DNA of 64,000 nt from Branchiostoma belcheri (Eukaryota > Chordata > Leptocardii > Amphioxiformes > Branchiostomatidae): NCBI RefSeq assembly GCF_001625305.1, contig NW_017803965.1, positions 1 to 64,000 on the forward strand. The letters run 5' to 3'. The notes under the pieces are model-generated. The model saw only the letters and a program-made list of their open reading frames with translations. It was not told the DNA's origin and ran no database searches. Below, in pieces: positions 11,327 through 23,789 of the stretch; within the stretch, counting starts at the first letter, position 1; the number at the start of each line of letters is the position of its first letter. A program made the position numbers and the translations under genes.

Positions 11327-11612
11327 TTCAGAAACAAGGTTCACCTCAGAAACAAGGTTCACCTGAGAAACAAAGCTTACCTCAGAAACAAGGTTCACCT
11401 GAGAAACAAAGCTCACATCAGAAACAAGGTTCACCTGAGAAACAAAGCTCACCTCAGAAACAAGGTTCACCTGAAAAACAAAGCTCACCTCAGAAACAAG
11501 GTTCACCTGAGAAACAAAGCTTACCTCAGAAACAAGGTTCACCTGAGAAACAAAGCTTACCTCAGAAACAAGGTTCACATGAGAAACAAAGCTTACCTCA
11601 AGTGCCCTGTCG
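11327..11612. repeat. 36-bp minisatellite upstream of SULT copy 1
   Basis: About eight copies of a 36-bp unit built from two related 18-mers, CAGAAACAAGGTTCACCT and GAGAAACAAAGCTCACCT. It abuts and partly overlaps the conserved SULT upstream block at AAGCTTACCTCAAGTGCC, and appears to be an expansion of that block edge. Each unit holds a GGTTCA-type nuclear-receptor half-site. The 193-codon ORF across it is not a gene. Confidence 0.85.
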
Positions 11613-12377
11613 GTCAGGGGTGAACCTTCTTCACGTGATCAGTCCAGAATGTTTATCCAGCCCGTTTGTCCACATTCCAGCCAAGCAGGGCCTCACAGTT
11701 AAGAGTCACCGGTCTCTTTTAGACGAAGTATGTGTCATTTGCTATAACCTAAACTATAAGAGTGGTTTGTCGTTGCATTGTTTATACTGTGATTCACAGC
11801 GTACATGAGAAAATCTATGGAAGGGATTGATATTATTTGCGTGTTCGCTTCATTGTTAACAGACGTGCCTTGGCGTCTTGACCTGTTTTCTTCACCTGTT
11901 GACATGCCAGTGTCCTTTCTGGTGTTGCTACCATTTGAAACGTAGTCTGCTTGGGGGTACCACTACGTTTACTTTGTGTACCTACTGCAATTCCTGATTT
12001 GATAACGGTCACTTAATTATAGCGACTTTAGCGGTCATTGTTTCATCGCTAAAATTTCATCACCTCAAATTTTTGATCACGTCCGCCCCCCTCCCTCTTG
12101 CCCCAAGCTTGTTACTGTACGGTCGTAAACACGCTTCATATGCTCACTACAGCATGTCGACAACGTACAGTACTAGTGGTTCACAGGAACAAGCATAACA
12201 CTGGTGTTCTTACAGAAATAACATATTCATTATACAGAAATCATTTCATAGTTTGTTTCCAGTATCCTAAAGCAAAAGAATCAGATTGTTTTTCAGTTGC
12301 TCCCGTGAAGCCACTTCATACATTGTCTATTCACGTCAATCTTCAGGTTATCTAAGGGTCACCAAAGCGCTGTAAAC

Positions 12378-15300
12378 ATGCAGGAACACGAGTACCAAGG
12401 TATTAGGTTTCCTGGTGAAATTTCTAAGGAAACTTTGGATGTCATTCCTGACTACCCTGTCCGTGATGACGACATTTTCATCGTGACCTACCCAAAAGCA
12501 GGTGAGCTGTATCTTTATCGTATGGCGTTCTCTAGAACTTCGTAATTTTATCGCGTTTGAAAGCGGTTGCCTTTCATCATGTTCAACCTGGTTTAACCCA
12601 ATTTGCTCTGTAAACAGCTGCGTAATAATTATGAGTAGCGTTCAAAAAACTTTGCGACCTTCTTGAAGCAAGAAATACAAATCAGATTTAATATAATACA
12701 TAAAGGAATAGTAATTAAGGGTTAATGACCCGCCCCGAGGTGAATATGGTGTGATAAAGCCTTGTCAGTTGCTATAACCACCGAATAAAGCCACTGAGTG
12801 AGCACAGCGAACGAGGTGGATTTATGAGGTGGTTATAGCAACTGACAAGGCTTTATCACACTATATTCACCGAGAAAGGGCAGACCATTAACGCTATTAT
12901 CATATAACCCATCAAAACTTACACAGTAAAGAGTGACACATTCCTGTTCAACACATGCAAACTTAAATAGAACATTGTGTTCCATCCGGAGTCACCCGAG
13001 GTCACTGGAGAGGGCGTGTTCTATCTGGGTCAAAGGCAGTTTCACAGGTGTTCTTATGGGAGTCACCCGAGGTCACTGGAACACAATTCAAGTTATTTTT
13101 GGATTTTTTAGAACAAAGGGGTGTTCTTTTTGGGTCACCTGAGGTCATATGTGGGTGATTATTGGGTTGTTTAATGTATGGATTGGGATGAATAAAGACC
13201 CAGTTTTGACTCTATTTGTGACATTATGGCGACATAAGGAATGTGGAATGGAGCCTTCTGATTGGTCAACGTCACCCGGCTATATGATAATAAAACATAA
13301 AGAACATCAATTTCAAAATCAAAACACAAGTCGGTTTGGTATCAAAGAGTAGTTTTAGAACCCATGTTGATTGTTAGTATTAGAAGTCCTAGCAATGTTA
13401 GCTTATGTATTTAGCTACTGCATGTTGTAGTTTTGTATCTGACAGGTTCCCTTAATTTGAATTTTTATTTTATCAGGTACGAACTGGATGATAGAGATAG
13501 TGAGCAAGGTCATGAAAGCTGCCGGAAAGATGGCTACTCCTGAAGAACACTCCATGTGGTGTTTCGAACTGCATATGCCGGGAGATGAAAAACCACGTCA
13601 TGAACTTATGAAAGACGCGCCATCTCCACGTATAATCCACACACACCTACAACGGCACCTGGCCCCCAAAACGGTCGCCAATCCTACAGGAAAGGTACCG
13701 GGATTGTTTTTTCACAACCTTTGTCTAATATTGAAATACACTCTTCTACTAAGGAAACCCCTTGCTTCTACCCAAGTCCACTCATCAAGATTAATAAAAG
13801 AAAGTATCTAAGGATCTAGCACACCCCCGATATGATATAACATACATGTATGGTGACAGTTGATAGATGATAGCGTTACATTCTATAGTCGATAGTCATA
13901 GTCCGTCCAACATGTTTTGAACGTTGCAACCGAGGCTGCCCACGTCATTGGAAAGAAAATTGATGTTTAGTCGACTAATACATTTACCAATGGACAATAA
14001 GTCCTTACTATATGTAAATGAATATTTGTGAAATAAAATGAATAAAAGTCAAATTTGAATAGGTTTCGCAATAAATAAGATTAAAATAAAGGTCTGTGAC
14101 ATGTCCAGACGTGTTTTGTTTATGTCTCAGAACCTTCAAATCTGAATAGTACCCACAATCCATCTCGCCACGCATGCGCAGTTAGGACTCGTACTCTGAA
14201 TCCGCCATATTGGCGTGCAGGATAGAAGAGCAGTCTGACGTTGTTTTTTTCGTAGATTTAATCGGCTGTCTATCACTGTCCCGTTTGGTCTTACACGGTT
14301 TTGCCTCTTTCACCAATGCATTTGTTCAGAAATTATGCATAATACATAAGATTTCATACACATGTTGAAAATGTCTTCACACAGTCCTCTTTTCTTTGTT
14401 TTCAGATAAAAGTAATTGTAGTGATGAGGAACCCGAAAGACACGGCTGTGTCTCTGTACCACTATAACAAGAAAATGGTAGAGACGTACGGCGGTTGTGA
14501 TGCTATCAAAAAACGTCTCGAATCTTGGGAAGGGTATGCAGAGGTCTTTCTTAAAGGAAAAGGTAATTGCAACAAGCAATCGCAATATGGTGTCATAGCA
14601 CCAAAGAGATTTCAAACAAATAAAATTCTCCCGAGCAAGTGTCAAGTCCAAATTTCTAATCGTAAACTCTGCCAAACTGTCTTAACAAGCAGGTATGCCC
14701 TCTACAAAACTTACAAGAAACAAGCACCCATAAATGCATACAGACCCGTAAAATTACCATCTTGGCAACTGTAAGATATTGCACAAGACTCTTGTACGCA
14801 AGTGATATCACATATTGGTGAATGGAAATGAAGTTGCTAAATGATATTCAAAGTTCAAAACTATCTAGTTTTCTAAAACAAAAAAAAAATCTTTTTTTTC
14901 CGACTTAAGGCATTTTTGGTGACTTCTACGACCACGTCCTCGGCTGGTGGCAGATGAAGGATGACCGCCATTTTTTCTTCATCAAGTATGAAGACATGAA
15001 GAAGGTAACATTTCACACCTGAAAATGCCGAGCAATACTGAAACATCTTTCCCATCGTATCTCTTCTTCTGATTAAACTTATACACATAATGTAAATCAT
15101 CCAGGTATATGTCGTCTTGTATTCAGGTCGTACTTGAAAGATGTTTGACAGATATTGATCTTATTGATATCAATGTTGTTATTAGTAAATTAACGACTAA
15201 GTACTTATTTATTAATTGAAAGACTGACAGCAGTGCCAATAGTGTCGCTCAAGAAAGATCAAACTTGCACGTGGTTAACACACCGATCCACATTGCTATT

Positions 15301-16215
15301 CCCGTGAACTGATTGAAGACTCTTCTAATGAACTTTTCTTCATCGCTTACATGTTCATAAAGTTCACCATGATTCTTTCGTAACCCCTGCTTTGACTAGT
15401 CCGCTAAGCTTGCCTAAGATAGATGTTTCTGACTCACGAAGACGAGATGCTGCTTCGGTGAGCTTTACTTCAGAAGTGGTCTATGTGGCCTTGTACTGAG
15501 CAAACGTATTGAAAAAAAGACAACTTTTGAATTGTAATGTCCGGCAGTGACATCGACTGTGTTTTTTGTTTTGTTCTCATAGGACCTGCGTAGTGTGGTC
15601 AGCGAAGTTGCATCCTTCCTGGAGACCAGCCTGGACGACGCTGCCGTCACCAACATCGCCGAGTCATGCACTTTCGACAGTTTGAAGGCATCTTGGGGCA
15701 AATCAGAATTAGCTATGAAAAAACTCATCTGCAGAAAAGGTAAGGTAAGGTAAATTTTAAAAAAATAAACATTATATCGCCGTATTTGATAGCAGGTGTA
15801 GACCTGTACTTGCACATGGTGTTGTGTAGACTTGTACTTGCACAATGCACATGGTGGAGACTTAGCTTGTACTTGTATATATATGTTTTGATTTTATGTA
15901 GCACTGCGTGCAATAACTAATAGTTTTGAAGTCTCATCAAGACCTATCCAAATTTATATTATAAGACAAACTATGTAAGCCTTTTAGAATAATCGTTTTT
16001 GCAAACAAACGCACACAGACAAACAACAAACCCCATGAAGAATATCAAAATATAACCTTGGTGAAGGTAATAATTTGATATTGTTTTGATTTTTGTTCCT
16101 TGCAGGTATCATTGGCGATTGGAAGAGCATGTTCACGCCGGAGCAAAATGAAGCCTATGATGCCAAGCACAAGCTCAGGCTGGATGGAACTGGTCTGGAG
16201 TTTGATTTTGAGTAG
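12378..16215 (+). CDS. Cytosolic sulfotransferase, copy 1
   Basis: Six exons: 12378-12501, 13477-13694, 14406-14562, 14910-15004, 15583-15739 and 16106-16215, total 861 nt, 286 residues. The protein transfers sulfate from PAPS to small hydroxyl or amine acceptors in the cytosol. Seen: the 5'-phosphosulfate loop TYPKAG (residues 37-42) continuing TNW, His98 in IIHTHL matching the catalytic base, VMRNPKDTAVSLYHY for the 3'-phosphate, FGDFYDHVLGWW, KYEDM, and the C-terminal RKGIIGDWK signature. Length is normal for the family. The start is fixed by the same ATG in all four copies. Relative to copies 2-4 it has Ala instead of Thr in the P-loop and is two codons shorter. Its upstream region carries the 36-bp minisatellite and intron 1 three DR4-like motifs. 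The substrate cannot be inferred. Confidence 0.92.
12718..12891. mobile_element. Foldback element in intron 1 of SULT copy 1
   Basis: Arms at about 12718-12783 and 12826-12891 are inverted repeats (TGATAAAGCCTTGTCAG against CTGACAAGGCTTTATCA, then GCTATAACCACC against GGTGGTTATAGC) around a 40-bp loop. There is no ORF. It is absent from intron 1 of the other SULT copies, so it inserted after duplication. Confidence 0.75.
12989..13147. promoter_or_regulatory. Three DR4-type nuclear-receptor motifs
   Basis: Direct repeats of RGGTCA-like half-sites spaced by 4 bp: GAGTCA-cccg-AGGTCA at 12989-13004 and 13060-13075, and a perfect GGGTCA-cctg-AGGTCA at 13132-13147. DR4 sites are bound by LXR/TR/CAR-type receptors with RXR in vertebrates, and SULT genes are known targets of such receptors. 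The motifs sit in roughly 70-bp related units in intron 1 and may come from a repeat; activity is untested. Confidence 0.4.
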
Positions 16216-16394
16216 TACAGTACAAATGTGCGTGTAGTAAATGTCAGTGTAGAGATCGCGGCCCGGCAAAGTCACTGATTCTGCCGGTGTCAAGCCATAT
16301 ACATCACCCAGCCGAATATATGGCTCCGACACTACTTGGGGGTTTCTAATATACCCAAGACATACCCAAGGGATTGGAGGGGTTAAGTCGTGAT

Positions 16395-16520
16395 GTGGGA
16401 GACTAAACCTAACCTAACCCCAATCGTAAGTGTACCCTTAGCCCGGAACAATGATACTAACCCTAACCCGAACACCTACCCTAACTTTAACCCTAGCCCT
16501 AACACCTTACCTTACAACAC
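16395..16520. repeat. Degenerate CCCTAA-like repeat
   Basis: Interrupted CCCTAAC/CCTAACC motifs downstream of SULT copy 1. The same block occurs inverted at about 30570-30700 and, more diverged, at 24020-24110, so it belongs to the duplicated 3' flank. It resembles decayed telomere-type sequence but is too irregular to be sure. Confidence 0.5.
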
Positions 16521-17774
16521 CGGCAGAGATCCCTATCTCATCGAGGGAGTGAATCCTGATTGTCAAGCAAGTAAATTCATTGATTTACTAGTACATGCAA
16601 TAACACAGGAACACACGTAATCAAGTCTAGTGCTGGGTAGGCCTTGTCTTAGTCCTAGGTTATTATTTGGGGAGCATCACACATTCAGTTCAGTTGTAAA
16701 GACAAACATACATGCATAATATTACATCTGAACAACATGTCAATAGCCTTTGGTGGAGGAGGGTTGAGATGTACGATAAAATAACACATGGTCTGGCTAC
16801 CAGCTCTTATTTCCACTTTTTGGCACGTTGACTTGGGAGAAACAGCAATGTGCTGAAAGATATCTACTAGCACATGAACAGCAGTGTCGTGTAATACATA
16901 TACAGTCAAACCTGCCCAAGGCGACCACCCAGGGGACCGAAGAAAAGCGATCTCCTTGGACAGGTGGTCTCCTCACAACATGACTGAGACATAAATGTGC
17001 CATAGTGGTACTGGAAGATGCTATGGTGTGGTTTTGCACCAGTGGGTCTAATGCTTTATTTGTATACAGAAACTATTTTTTTGTCAAGATGTTCAGGAAA
17101 GTATCCAATAAGCCATTTTGAGATGCCAAAGAAAGTACATTTTAAATATATTACGCAAACTTCTTTTCAGTTTATAAACTATACAAATGGGATGTTATCG
17201 TAGGTTTTCATACACAAGATTTACACCTTTTCGTTTATATTAAACAAAACACAGAATGTTTTAAACTTTAAACAAAAGAATTAGTCGATGGACAATGTCC
17301 TTTCTGACTATACTATTGTCAGCAAACCATTTGATATCAACACGGTAAACGTTTTAACGTTTTTGAGGCCAAAAAGAGCAAAAGGGACATTTTTGAATAC
17401 ATTTTTAAAAGATCCCAACACTAAAACCAAAATAGCCGCGGACAAGGTAAAAGTATTGGAGGTGAACCCTTATCTTGTAGAATATAGATGCCAATAGTGT
17501 TGTGAGTATATGAAGTGAGCTATGTATTTTTTAACCAAAATGTGCATTTTTAACCAAAAAATCCAATATACTAGCATCACATACATATCCACAAGTATCT
17601 AGTAGATTTCAAACACTACTAGCATTGTGTTAAGTTTCAACATGATACGGCATCGCTGGGCAAAGTTATATACGGATTGAAGGGTTTTTGACATTGGCTA
17701 TGTACTTAGTACGTGTCACAGGGGGAGTTGTGCCCGGCGCCCGTTATCATACACGTCCGAACGAACGTTTCCGC

Positions 17775-17794
17775 NNNNNNNNNNNNNNNNNNNN
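17775..17794. other. Assembly gap (20 N)
   Basis: Twenty N inside the upstream block of SULT copy 2. The inverted counterpart at about 29250-29290 shows that only a short stretch, near AAAAGCTCACCTYAAGTG, is probably missing. Confidence 0.99.
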
Positions 17795-18285
17795 TCACCT
17801 CAAGTGCCTTGTCGGTCAGGGGTGAACGTTCTACATGTGAGCAATCAATGATGTTTATCCAGCCGGTTTGTTTATATACGGGTCAGCGAAGCAGGGAATC
17901 CCAGGAAGAATCACCTGTCTCCTTAACAAGAAGTATGTATCATTTGCTACAAGGGTAGTTTGTCAATATGTTGTTTATACTGTGATTTAAACCGTAGATG
18001 AGCAAATACGTGGAAAGAATTACTATTTCTTATTTGGCAATGTTGTAAACAGGTTGGCCTAGTTGTCGTGTTGACCTGTCTGTGCCCTTTCAAATATTGC
18101 TACCATTTGAAACGTACTCTGCTTGGGGGTACCATTACGCACACTTTTCTAACTCTGCATACCTATCCTAAAGCAAATGAATCATATTATTTCGCAGTTG
18201 TACTGGTCAAGCAACTGTTTTTCGTCCTTTTTGCCAATTCACGTCAATTTTCAGGTTATATAAGGGACACCAAAACGCTGTAAAC

Positions 18286-21200
18286 ATGCCGGAGCACGAG
18301 TACCAAGGCATTAGGTTTCCTGGTGAAATTTCTAAGGAAACTTTGGATGTCATTCCTGACTACCCTGTCCGAGACGACGACATTTTCATCGTGACCTACC
18401 CAAAAACAGGTGAGCTGTATCTTTCTTTGTGAATCTTTCTCTAGAACTTGTAATTTGTCGCATTTGAGCGGTCACCTTTGATCAGGGTCAACCCAATCTG
18501 CACTGTCAGCAGCTACATAATCACGAGGAGTGTTCAACAACACTTTGCAACCTTCTGGAAGCAAGAAAAATCAAATGTCGCGGGATAATCATAAAACATA
18601 AAAAAAGCTCTTACCAATTTCCGACAAAACAAACAAATATGTTTGCATCGAAGTTGGAAAAAGTAGATTTAGAACCTATGTTAGAAGTCCTATCAATGTT
18701 AGTATATGTTTAAAGTTAAAACTTTTGATCCAACAAAAAGAAATCTCTCACCTAGAGCTTTCGACCAGTCACTCTGGTCTTCCTCAGTAGACTGACAGAG
18801 TTACTGGTCGAAAGCTCTAGGTTAGAGATTTCTTTGAGTTGGATCAAAAGTTTTAACTTTAAACATGTAACTACCCACACAGATGAACTTTCATGATAAT
18901 GTTAGTTTATGCATTTTGCTGCTACTTGTTGTAGTTTGACAGGGCATGAATGTGCCCCTGAATGTGTTAGCTAGGTTAGCGTGAATGTTTTGTTCTATCA
19001 GGTACGAACTGGATGATGGAAATAGTGAGCAAGGTCATGAAAGCTGCCGGAAAGATGGCTACTCCTGAAGAACACTCCATGTGGTGTTTCGAACTGCAGA
19101 TGCCAGGGCTTGACGAAAAACCACGTCACGAACTTATAAAGGACGCGCCATCTCCACGTATAATCCACACACACCTACAACGGCAGCTGGCCCCCAAAAT
19201 GGTCGCCAATCCAACAGGAAAGGTATCGTTTTGTCACTACCTTTGTCTAACCTTGAAATGCACTCTTCTCCCAAGGAAACCCCTTGCTTCTACCCAAGTC
19301 CACTCATCAAGATTTACTAAGAGGGGAAGATTATATAAAAATGAAGATGACTGATAATGAAATGTGAAGGTCTCTGACATATCCAGAAGTGTTTTGCCTG
19401 CCTCAGAAAATTCAAATCTGATCTTCTTACCCACAATGCATCTTGCCGCGCATGCGCACTTGGGCTTTGAAACTTTGAACCATGGATCTGGCGTTTGTCC
19501 GCCGATTTAATAGGTCTTACACTGTTTTGCTTCTTTCACCGATACATTTGTATGAAAATTATGCAAAATACATATTATAAGATTTAAAAAATATTTTGGA
19601 AAATGTCTTTACTTGGAGTCTTATTCCCTTTGTTTCCAGATAAAAGTGATAGTAGTGATGAGGAATCCAAAAGACACGGCTGTGTCTTTTTACCACTACG
19701 AGAAGAAAATGTTCAAGGAGTACAGCCGCCCCGGCGATGTTGTCCCTAAACGTTACGAATCTTGGGAAGCCTATGCAGACAACTTCCTTAAAGGAAAAGG
19801 TACGTCAACGCAACAAACAATGTGGTTTCAATCTATACAACAACAATCTCGTGACCAAGTGTCAAGTTAAAATATTGACGATCAGTGTCCAAATTACGTT
19901 ATGGAGGCTGGTGCAGTAATGGCACTTACGAACGGGATGTGAGCTTGCATGGCTCCGTTTGCCTGGCTGTGCGCACCGGTAATTTGGTGATGTCTTACAC
20001 GAAACGTGCCATTCTCTCGAATTATGCCCTCTACAAAACTAAACAATCACATACACCCACAAACACATACCGACCGGAAAACAAATCCATCTTGGCAAAG
20101 ATAAAGAAATTCGTCAAAATACTTTACGTATATGATATCATATATTAATGAATGGTAACGAAGCAGCTAAATGGTAGTCATAACTATCTAATATTCTAAA
20201 ATAAAACAAAATAATAATTATTTTTTCTCCGACTTGAAGTCATTTTTGGTGACTTCTACAACCATGTCCTCGGCTGGTGGCAGATGAAGGATGACCACCA
20301 TTTTCTCTTCCTGAAGTATGAAGACATGAAGAAGGTAAAATATCTTCTACACTTACATGTTCATTTTCCAATTCACCATGGTTATGTACATATACTTTGT
20401 AACCCCTGCTTCGGGTACTGGGTCATTTATTCAAACTTGCCTTAGCTTGATTTTTCTGACTTATGCCAAGGTCACATTTCCAAACCTGGGCCCGGCCGGC
20501 TGTTTTAACAATCCATATCATGAATATACAGAAACTGTGCCCATGATTATCATCAAAAACCTTTCTGTGCTTTGTTGTCTTTAGTATCGTACTTTTCGTT
20601 CCCCAAAGCTGCCCGGCCGGGCCCCGTGTGGGAATTGTGACCTCAGCATTACGGGAAGAAGAGATGCTTCTTCATTGAGCATTAGTTTATGCCAATGTGG
20701 TGTTGTACTAAACATACTCTTTAAAAAATACAGCTTTTAAGTTGAAATGACTGACAATTGAGTGATTCTGTTTGTTGTTCTCATAGGACCTGCGCAGTGT
20801 GGTCAGCGAGGTCGCATCCTTCCTGGAGACCAGCCTAGACGCCGCTGCCGTCACCAACATTGCCGACTCGTGCACTTTTAACAATTTAAAGGCAGTCTGG
20901 AGCAATTCAGGATCAGTTATGAAAGAAAACATCTGCAGAAAAGGTAAGTTGCCTGATTATCAAATTATAATTAGAAATTTAAAAAAAACTACACATTATA
21001 TCGCCGTATTCGATAGCTGTAAGATGGTGTAGACTTGTACTTGCACATGCACATGGTGTTGTGTAGAATTGTACTTGCACATGCACATGGAATAGATGGT
21101 GTAGACTTGTACTTGCACATGTTTTGATCATGCGGCACTGTGTGTAATAACAGTTGTCATTTTGGGGTCCCAACAAGACCTACCCACATAAGACAAATTA

Positions 21201-21433
21201 TTTAAGCCTTGTTTTAGAATAATCGTGTTAACAAACAAACAAACACAAACAAACAACAAACCACAAGAACACTATATACTATCGATAATAATGGGATGTT
21301 GCATTGGTTTTCTTTCCTTGCAGGTGTCATTGGCGATTGGAAGAGCATGTTCACACCGGAGAAAAATGAAGCCTATGATGACAAGCACAAGCTCAGGCTG
21401 GCTGGGACTGGTCTGGAGTTTGATTTTGAGTAG
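18286..21433 (+). CDS. Cytosolic sulfotransferase, copy 2
   Basis: Six exons: 18286-18409, 19002-19222, 19640-19799, 20240-20334, 20787-20943 and 21324-21433, total 867 nt, 288 residues, intact. It has the same PAPS-binding architecture as copy 1: TYPKTG, catalytic His in IIHTHL, RNPKDTAVSFYHY, FGDFYNHVLGWW, KYEDM and RKGVIGDWK. Exon 4 begins with a codon giving Val where copy 1 has Gly. It is the mirror partner of copy 3 at 24270-28769. Intron 1 carries a foldback element with a hammerhead-like motif at 18709-18897. Shared upstream sequence (17795-18285) with the other copies suggests shared regulation. Confidence 0.93.
18709..18897. mobile_element. Foldback element with 14-bp target duplication
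   Basis: A 189-bp insertion in intron 1 of SULT copy 2. The flanking AATGTTAGT..TATG repeats at 18695-18708 and 18898-18911 are a 14-bp target duplication with one mismatch. SULT copies 3 and 4 show the empty site. The inverted arms begin TTTAAAGTTAAAAC, and one end has a unique extension, CATGTAACTACC... TTTCATGA. The same family sits at 38088-38463. Long target duplications, inverted organisation and a ribozyme motif resemble Penelope-like elements, but no reverse transcriptase is present, so the copy is non-autonomous. Confidence 0.75.
18750..18792 (-). ncRNA. Hammerhead-ribozyme-like motif
   Basis: Minus strand, 5' to 3': stem I strand GUCUA, core CUGAGGA (fits CUGANGA), one extra A, stem II GACCAG/CUGGUC with loop AGUGA, core GAAA, self-complementary AGCU as a minimal stem III with cleavage expected after C17 (CUC), then stem I strand UAGGU. 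All invariant core residues are present. The extra A between A9 and stem II is unusual but known in one natural hammerhead. A 2-bp stem III would need a dimeric form. The opposite arm of this copy has lost the core. Confidence 0.55.
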
Positions 21434-23431
21434 TACCACGCATATGTGCGTGTAGTAAACGTCAGGGTAGAGATCGCGGCCAGGCAAAGTCACTGATTCT
21501 GTGACTTTATTAAGGGTGATTTTATTATTTTTCTGACACTCATAGATGTTAAGAATTGCTGTATACTACTATACATCTTGACATACGTAAACCTACAAAA
21601 ATATTTGGGTGCACTAGTGCACCCTCAGGAAAAAAAAATTGGTTGCACAGCTTCAAATTTAGGTGCACTAAGGTGCACATGCACCCAGTATTTCGAGCCT
21701 TGGGTTGTAATATTGCTTAATATTGCTTAAGATTGATTATTATCTGTTTCCTTTTAACAGGATGAACGCACACATTGCTTTTCAGGCATGACCTGTACAT
21801 AAGAAGAAAAATTTTGTTTTGGAGTTTTGTATTGGAATTTAGTGAATTGAACTACCAGTGCTGCACTACATAGAGTGGAACATGTCCACTTACTAGAGAA
21901 ATTACTGTTTTTGTTATCATTTTGTGAAATATAAGTTCTTACAACCACACTACATAGAAAAAAAGAATTTCAACGAAGTCATATTCATGTAATTCAAATC
22001 CCACATGCAAGATGCTCAAAAGCCATTGAGAAGTCAGAGGCAGAGCATACATGTATAAACAACAACGGAGAAGACAACACTTCCAAAAAAGACAGACGTT
22101 ATTTTTGTATGTATAAAACTTTTCTAAAAAATTATCTCATTGCTTGAATTATTATGTTTACCTTTACAGAATGAAAACATTGTTTTTCCTCAGTTTCTTC
22201 TTCTTCTTCTTCCGTTCCAAACAAACAAGGTCAGTAAAATACAGGGTGATCCAGATCAATCCATGCAAATTTTATTCATGTGTGCAAATTTATGCGATTT
22301 TTTAAAATTTCATAATTTTAATGACTGCGTTAATTTATTCATAACTATGAATACTTATGTGTAATTATGAATTAATTTATGTATGTTTTAATATGATATA
22401 TTATGAGGGTGTCATGGCATAATTGGAGGAGGTCAGATAGAGTTCAGTGTGCACTTTTGAACCCGGCTACCTGGGTGACCTGTCACCTAGTGTATCGATG
22501 CTTTATGTCTGTTTTCATGTTCATAATTATTATTATTATCGAGGTATATTATTGGTAATCATGGTTTATACGTATTTATGTAGGTTTGATTACGCCATCA
22601 GAGGAGGTCTTTAGGTCAGGCAAAGTTAAGCGTGTTCTTCTTCAACTCAGATTACCAGGGTAACGTATTGTCAATCAATATTTTATGAACGCGTATGACA
22701 GAGACAAATACAAAAGCATGTCAGAAAGCTTATATTTATATGGTGATATACCGAACCCTATACCTTGCTATGAAAATGAACACGCACACACACCACATAG
22801 AATTTGAATAGTCTTTTTCTATTTTTTTACTGATGCAGTTGTATGAATGAATGAATGATCTTTATTGCTAGACAGTTGTACATGGTACAATGTATGGCAA
22901 GGATGACAATGTAGCCTTGACAATCATACTAGTCAATTCCTGGAAACTAAAACTACATAATTACAACGTAAGTGGCGTATTGACATGATGTACATTATAT
23001 CAAACATTTCTGTCTGTCACAATCCTTTCTCTCTTTTCTAAAGCGTTACATACGTATTGGCCTAGGTACATAGAAACCATGAAAAATCAAGCACTTTATT
23101 AAAACACATTTAAGTTTATTTCAAACCTCAAATCTTTTCCCCACGGCAAAGCTGGATTGTCAGGTTTCTTTAGATACAAATATTCAAAGGCACTACTTGT
23201 AATGAGCTACAGCCAAGATATTGAAATGACACCACGATTTCATCCCCTGTCCCAGTGGGTTGGTCCAACCTGTGAAGAAATTCACATTTTGGGTGTATAT
23301 TTCAAGACATACATTCTTCTGTTCCTCTTACCGGAAAACTGGGCCTATCTGAACAAATTTGCCCAGGGAAAAATTTTCAGGAAAAAAATTCCCAAATATG
23401 AATCATGCAAATGTCGATTAGATGTTCCTTC
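21434..23431. other. Left part of the palindrome spacer
   Basis: Matching 3' flank extends to about 21500 and then the two arms diverge. No gene is seen. A piece near 22165-22225 (AAAACATTGTTTTT... GTTCCAAAC) resembles intron 2 of the CBM48 gene (6925-6980), indicating a shared dispersed repeat. Confidence 0.5.
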
Positions 23432-23642
23432 TAGCCTCTACCGGTCTTCTGGAGGCGGCTGGAAGGAGTAGAAATCGGCCAAATAGAGAGATAACATGCC
23501 AGGGGAGTTTGTCTGCTGGGAGAGAACATTTTGCGGCAAAATGTCCTCTCCCAGCAGACAAACTCCCCCGGCATGTTATATCTCTATTTGGCCGATTTCT
23601 ACTCTTTCCCGCCGCCTCCCGAAGCCTGGTAGAGGCTGGTTC
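23432..23642. mobile_element. Long hairpin element in the palindrome spacer
   Basis: A near-perfect inverted repeat with arms of about 100 bp: AGCCTCTACC... GGAGGCGGC, GTAGAAATCGGCCAAATAGAG and GGGAGTTTGTCTGCTGGGAG, each mirrored, around a loop of about 10 bp near 23532. There is no coding content. Flanks GTTCCTTCT and GTTCTTTCC may be a decayed 9-bp target duplication. It is MITE-like, but its place between the SULT arms makes it notable. Confidence 0.75.
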
Positions 23643-23789
23643 TTTCCCTGATGAGATCGGGATCTCTACCGGTGTTGAGCAAAATCCTTGAGCTGCCAAA
23701 TACGTGAGAGGTAAGGTGTTAGGGCTAGAATTAAGGCTAGGTTTAATATCTGCTCCCACATTTTTCACTGTACAAAAAAGCGAGAAGAA

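Noticed and set aside
11042..11623. 193-codon ORF with RNKVHL repeats
   Set aside because: Created by the 36-bp minisatellite; no domain, and it lies in the SULT 5' flank.
16045..16332. Antisense ORFs opposite SULT last exons (also at 21272, 24192, 30759)
   Set aside because: They are shadows of exon 6 and its flank, conserved only because the sense exon is.
17288..17497. 69-codon ORF shared with 29561-29770
   Set aside because: Conserved only as part of the mirrored intergenic segment; no signal, domain or splice context.
18257..18264. TATATAAG as a TATA box for SULT copy 2
   Set aside because: It lies about 25 bp before the start codon, so transcription would begin at or after the ATG; copies 1 and 4 lack it.
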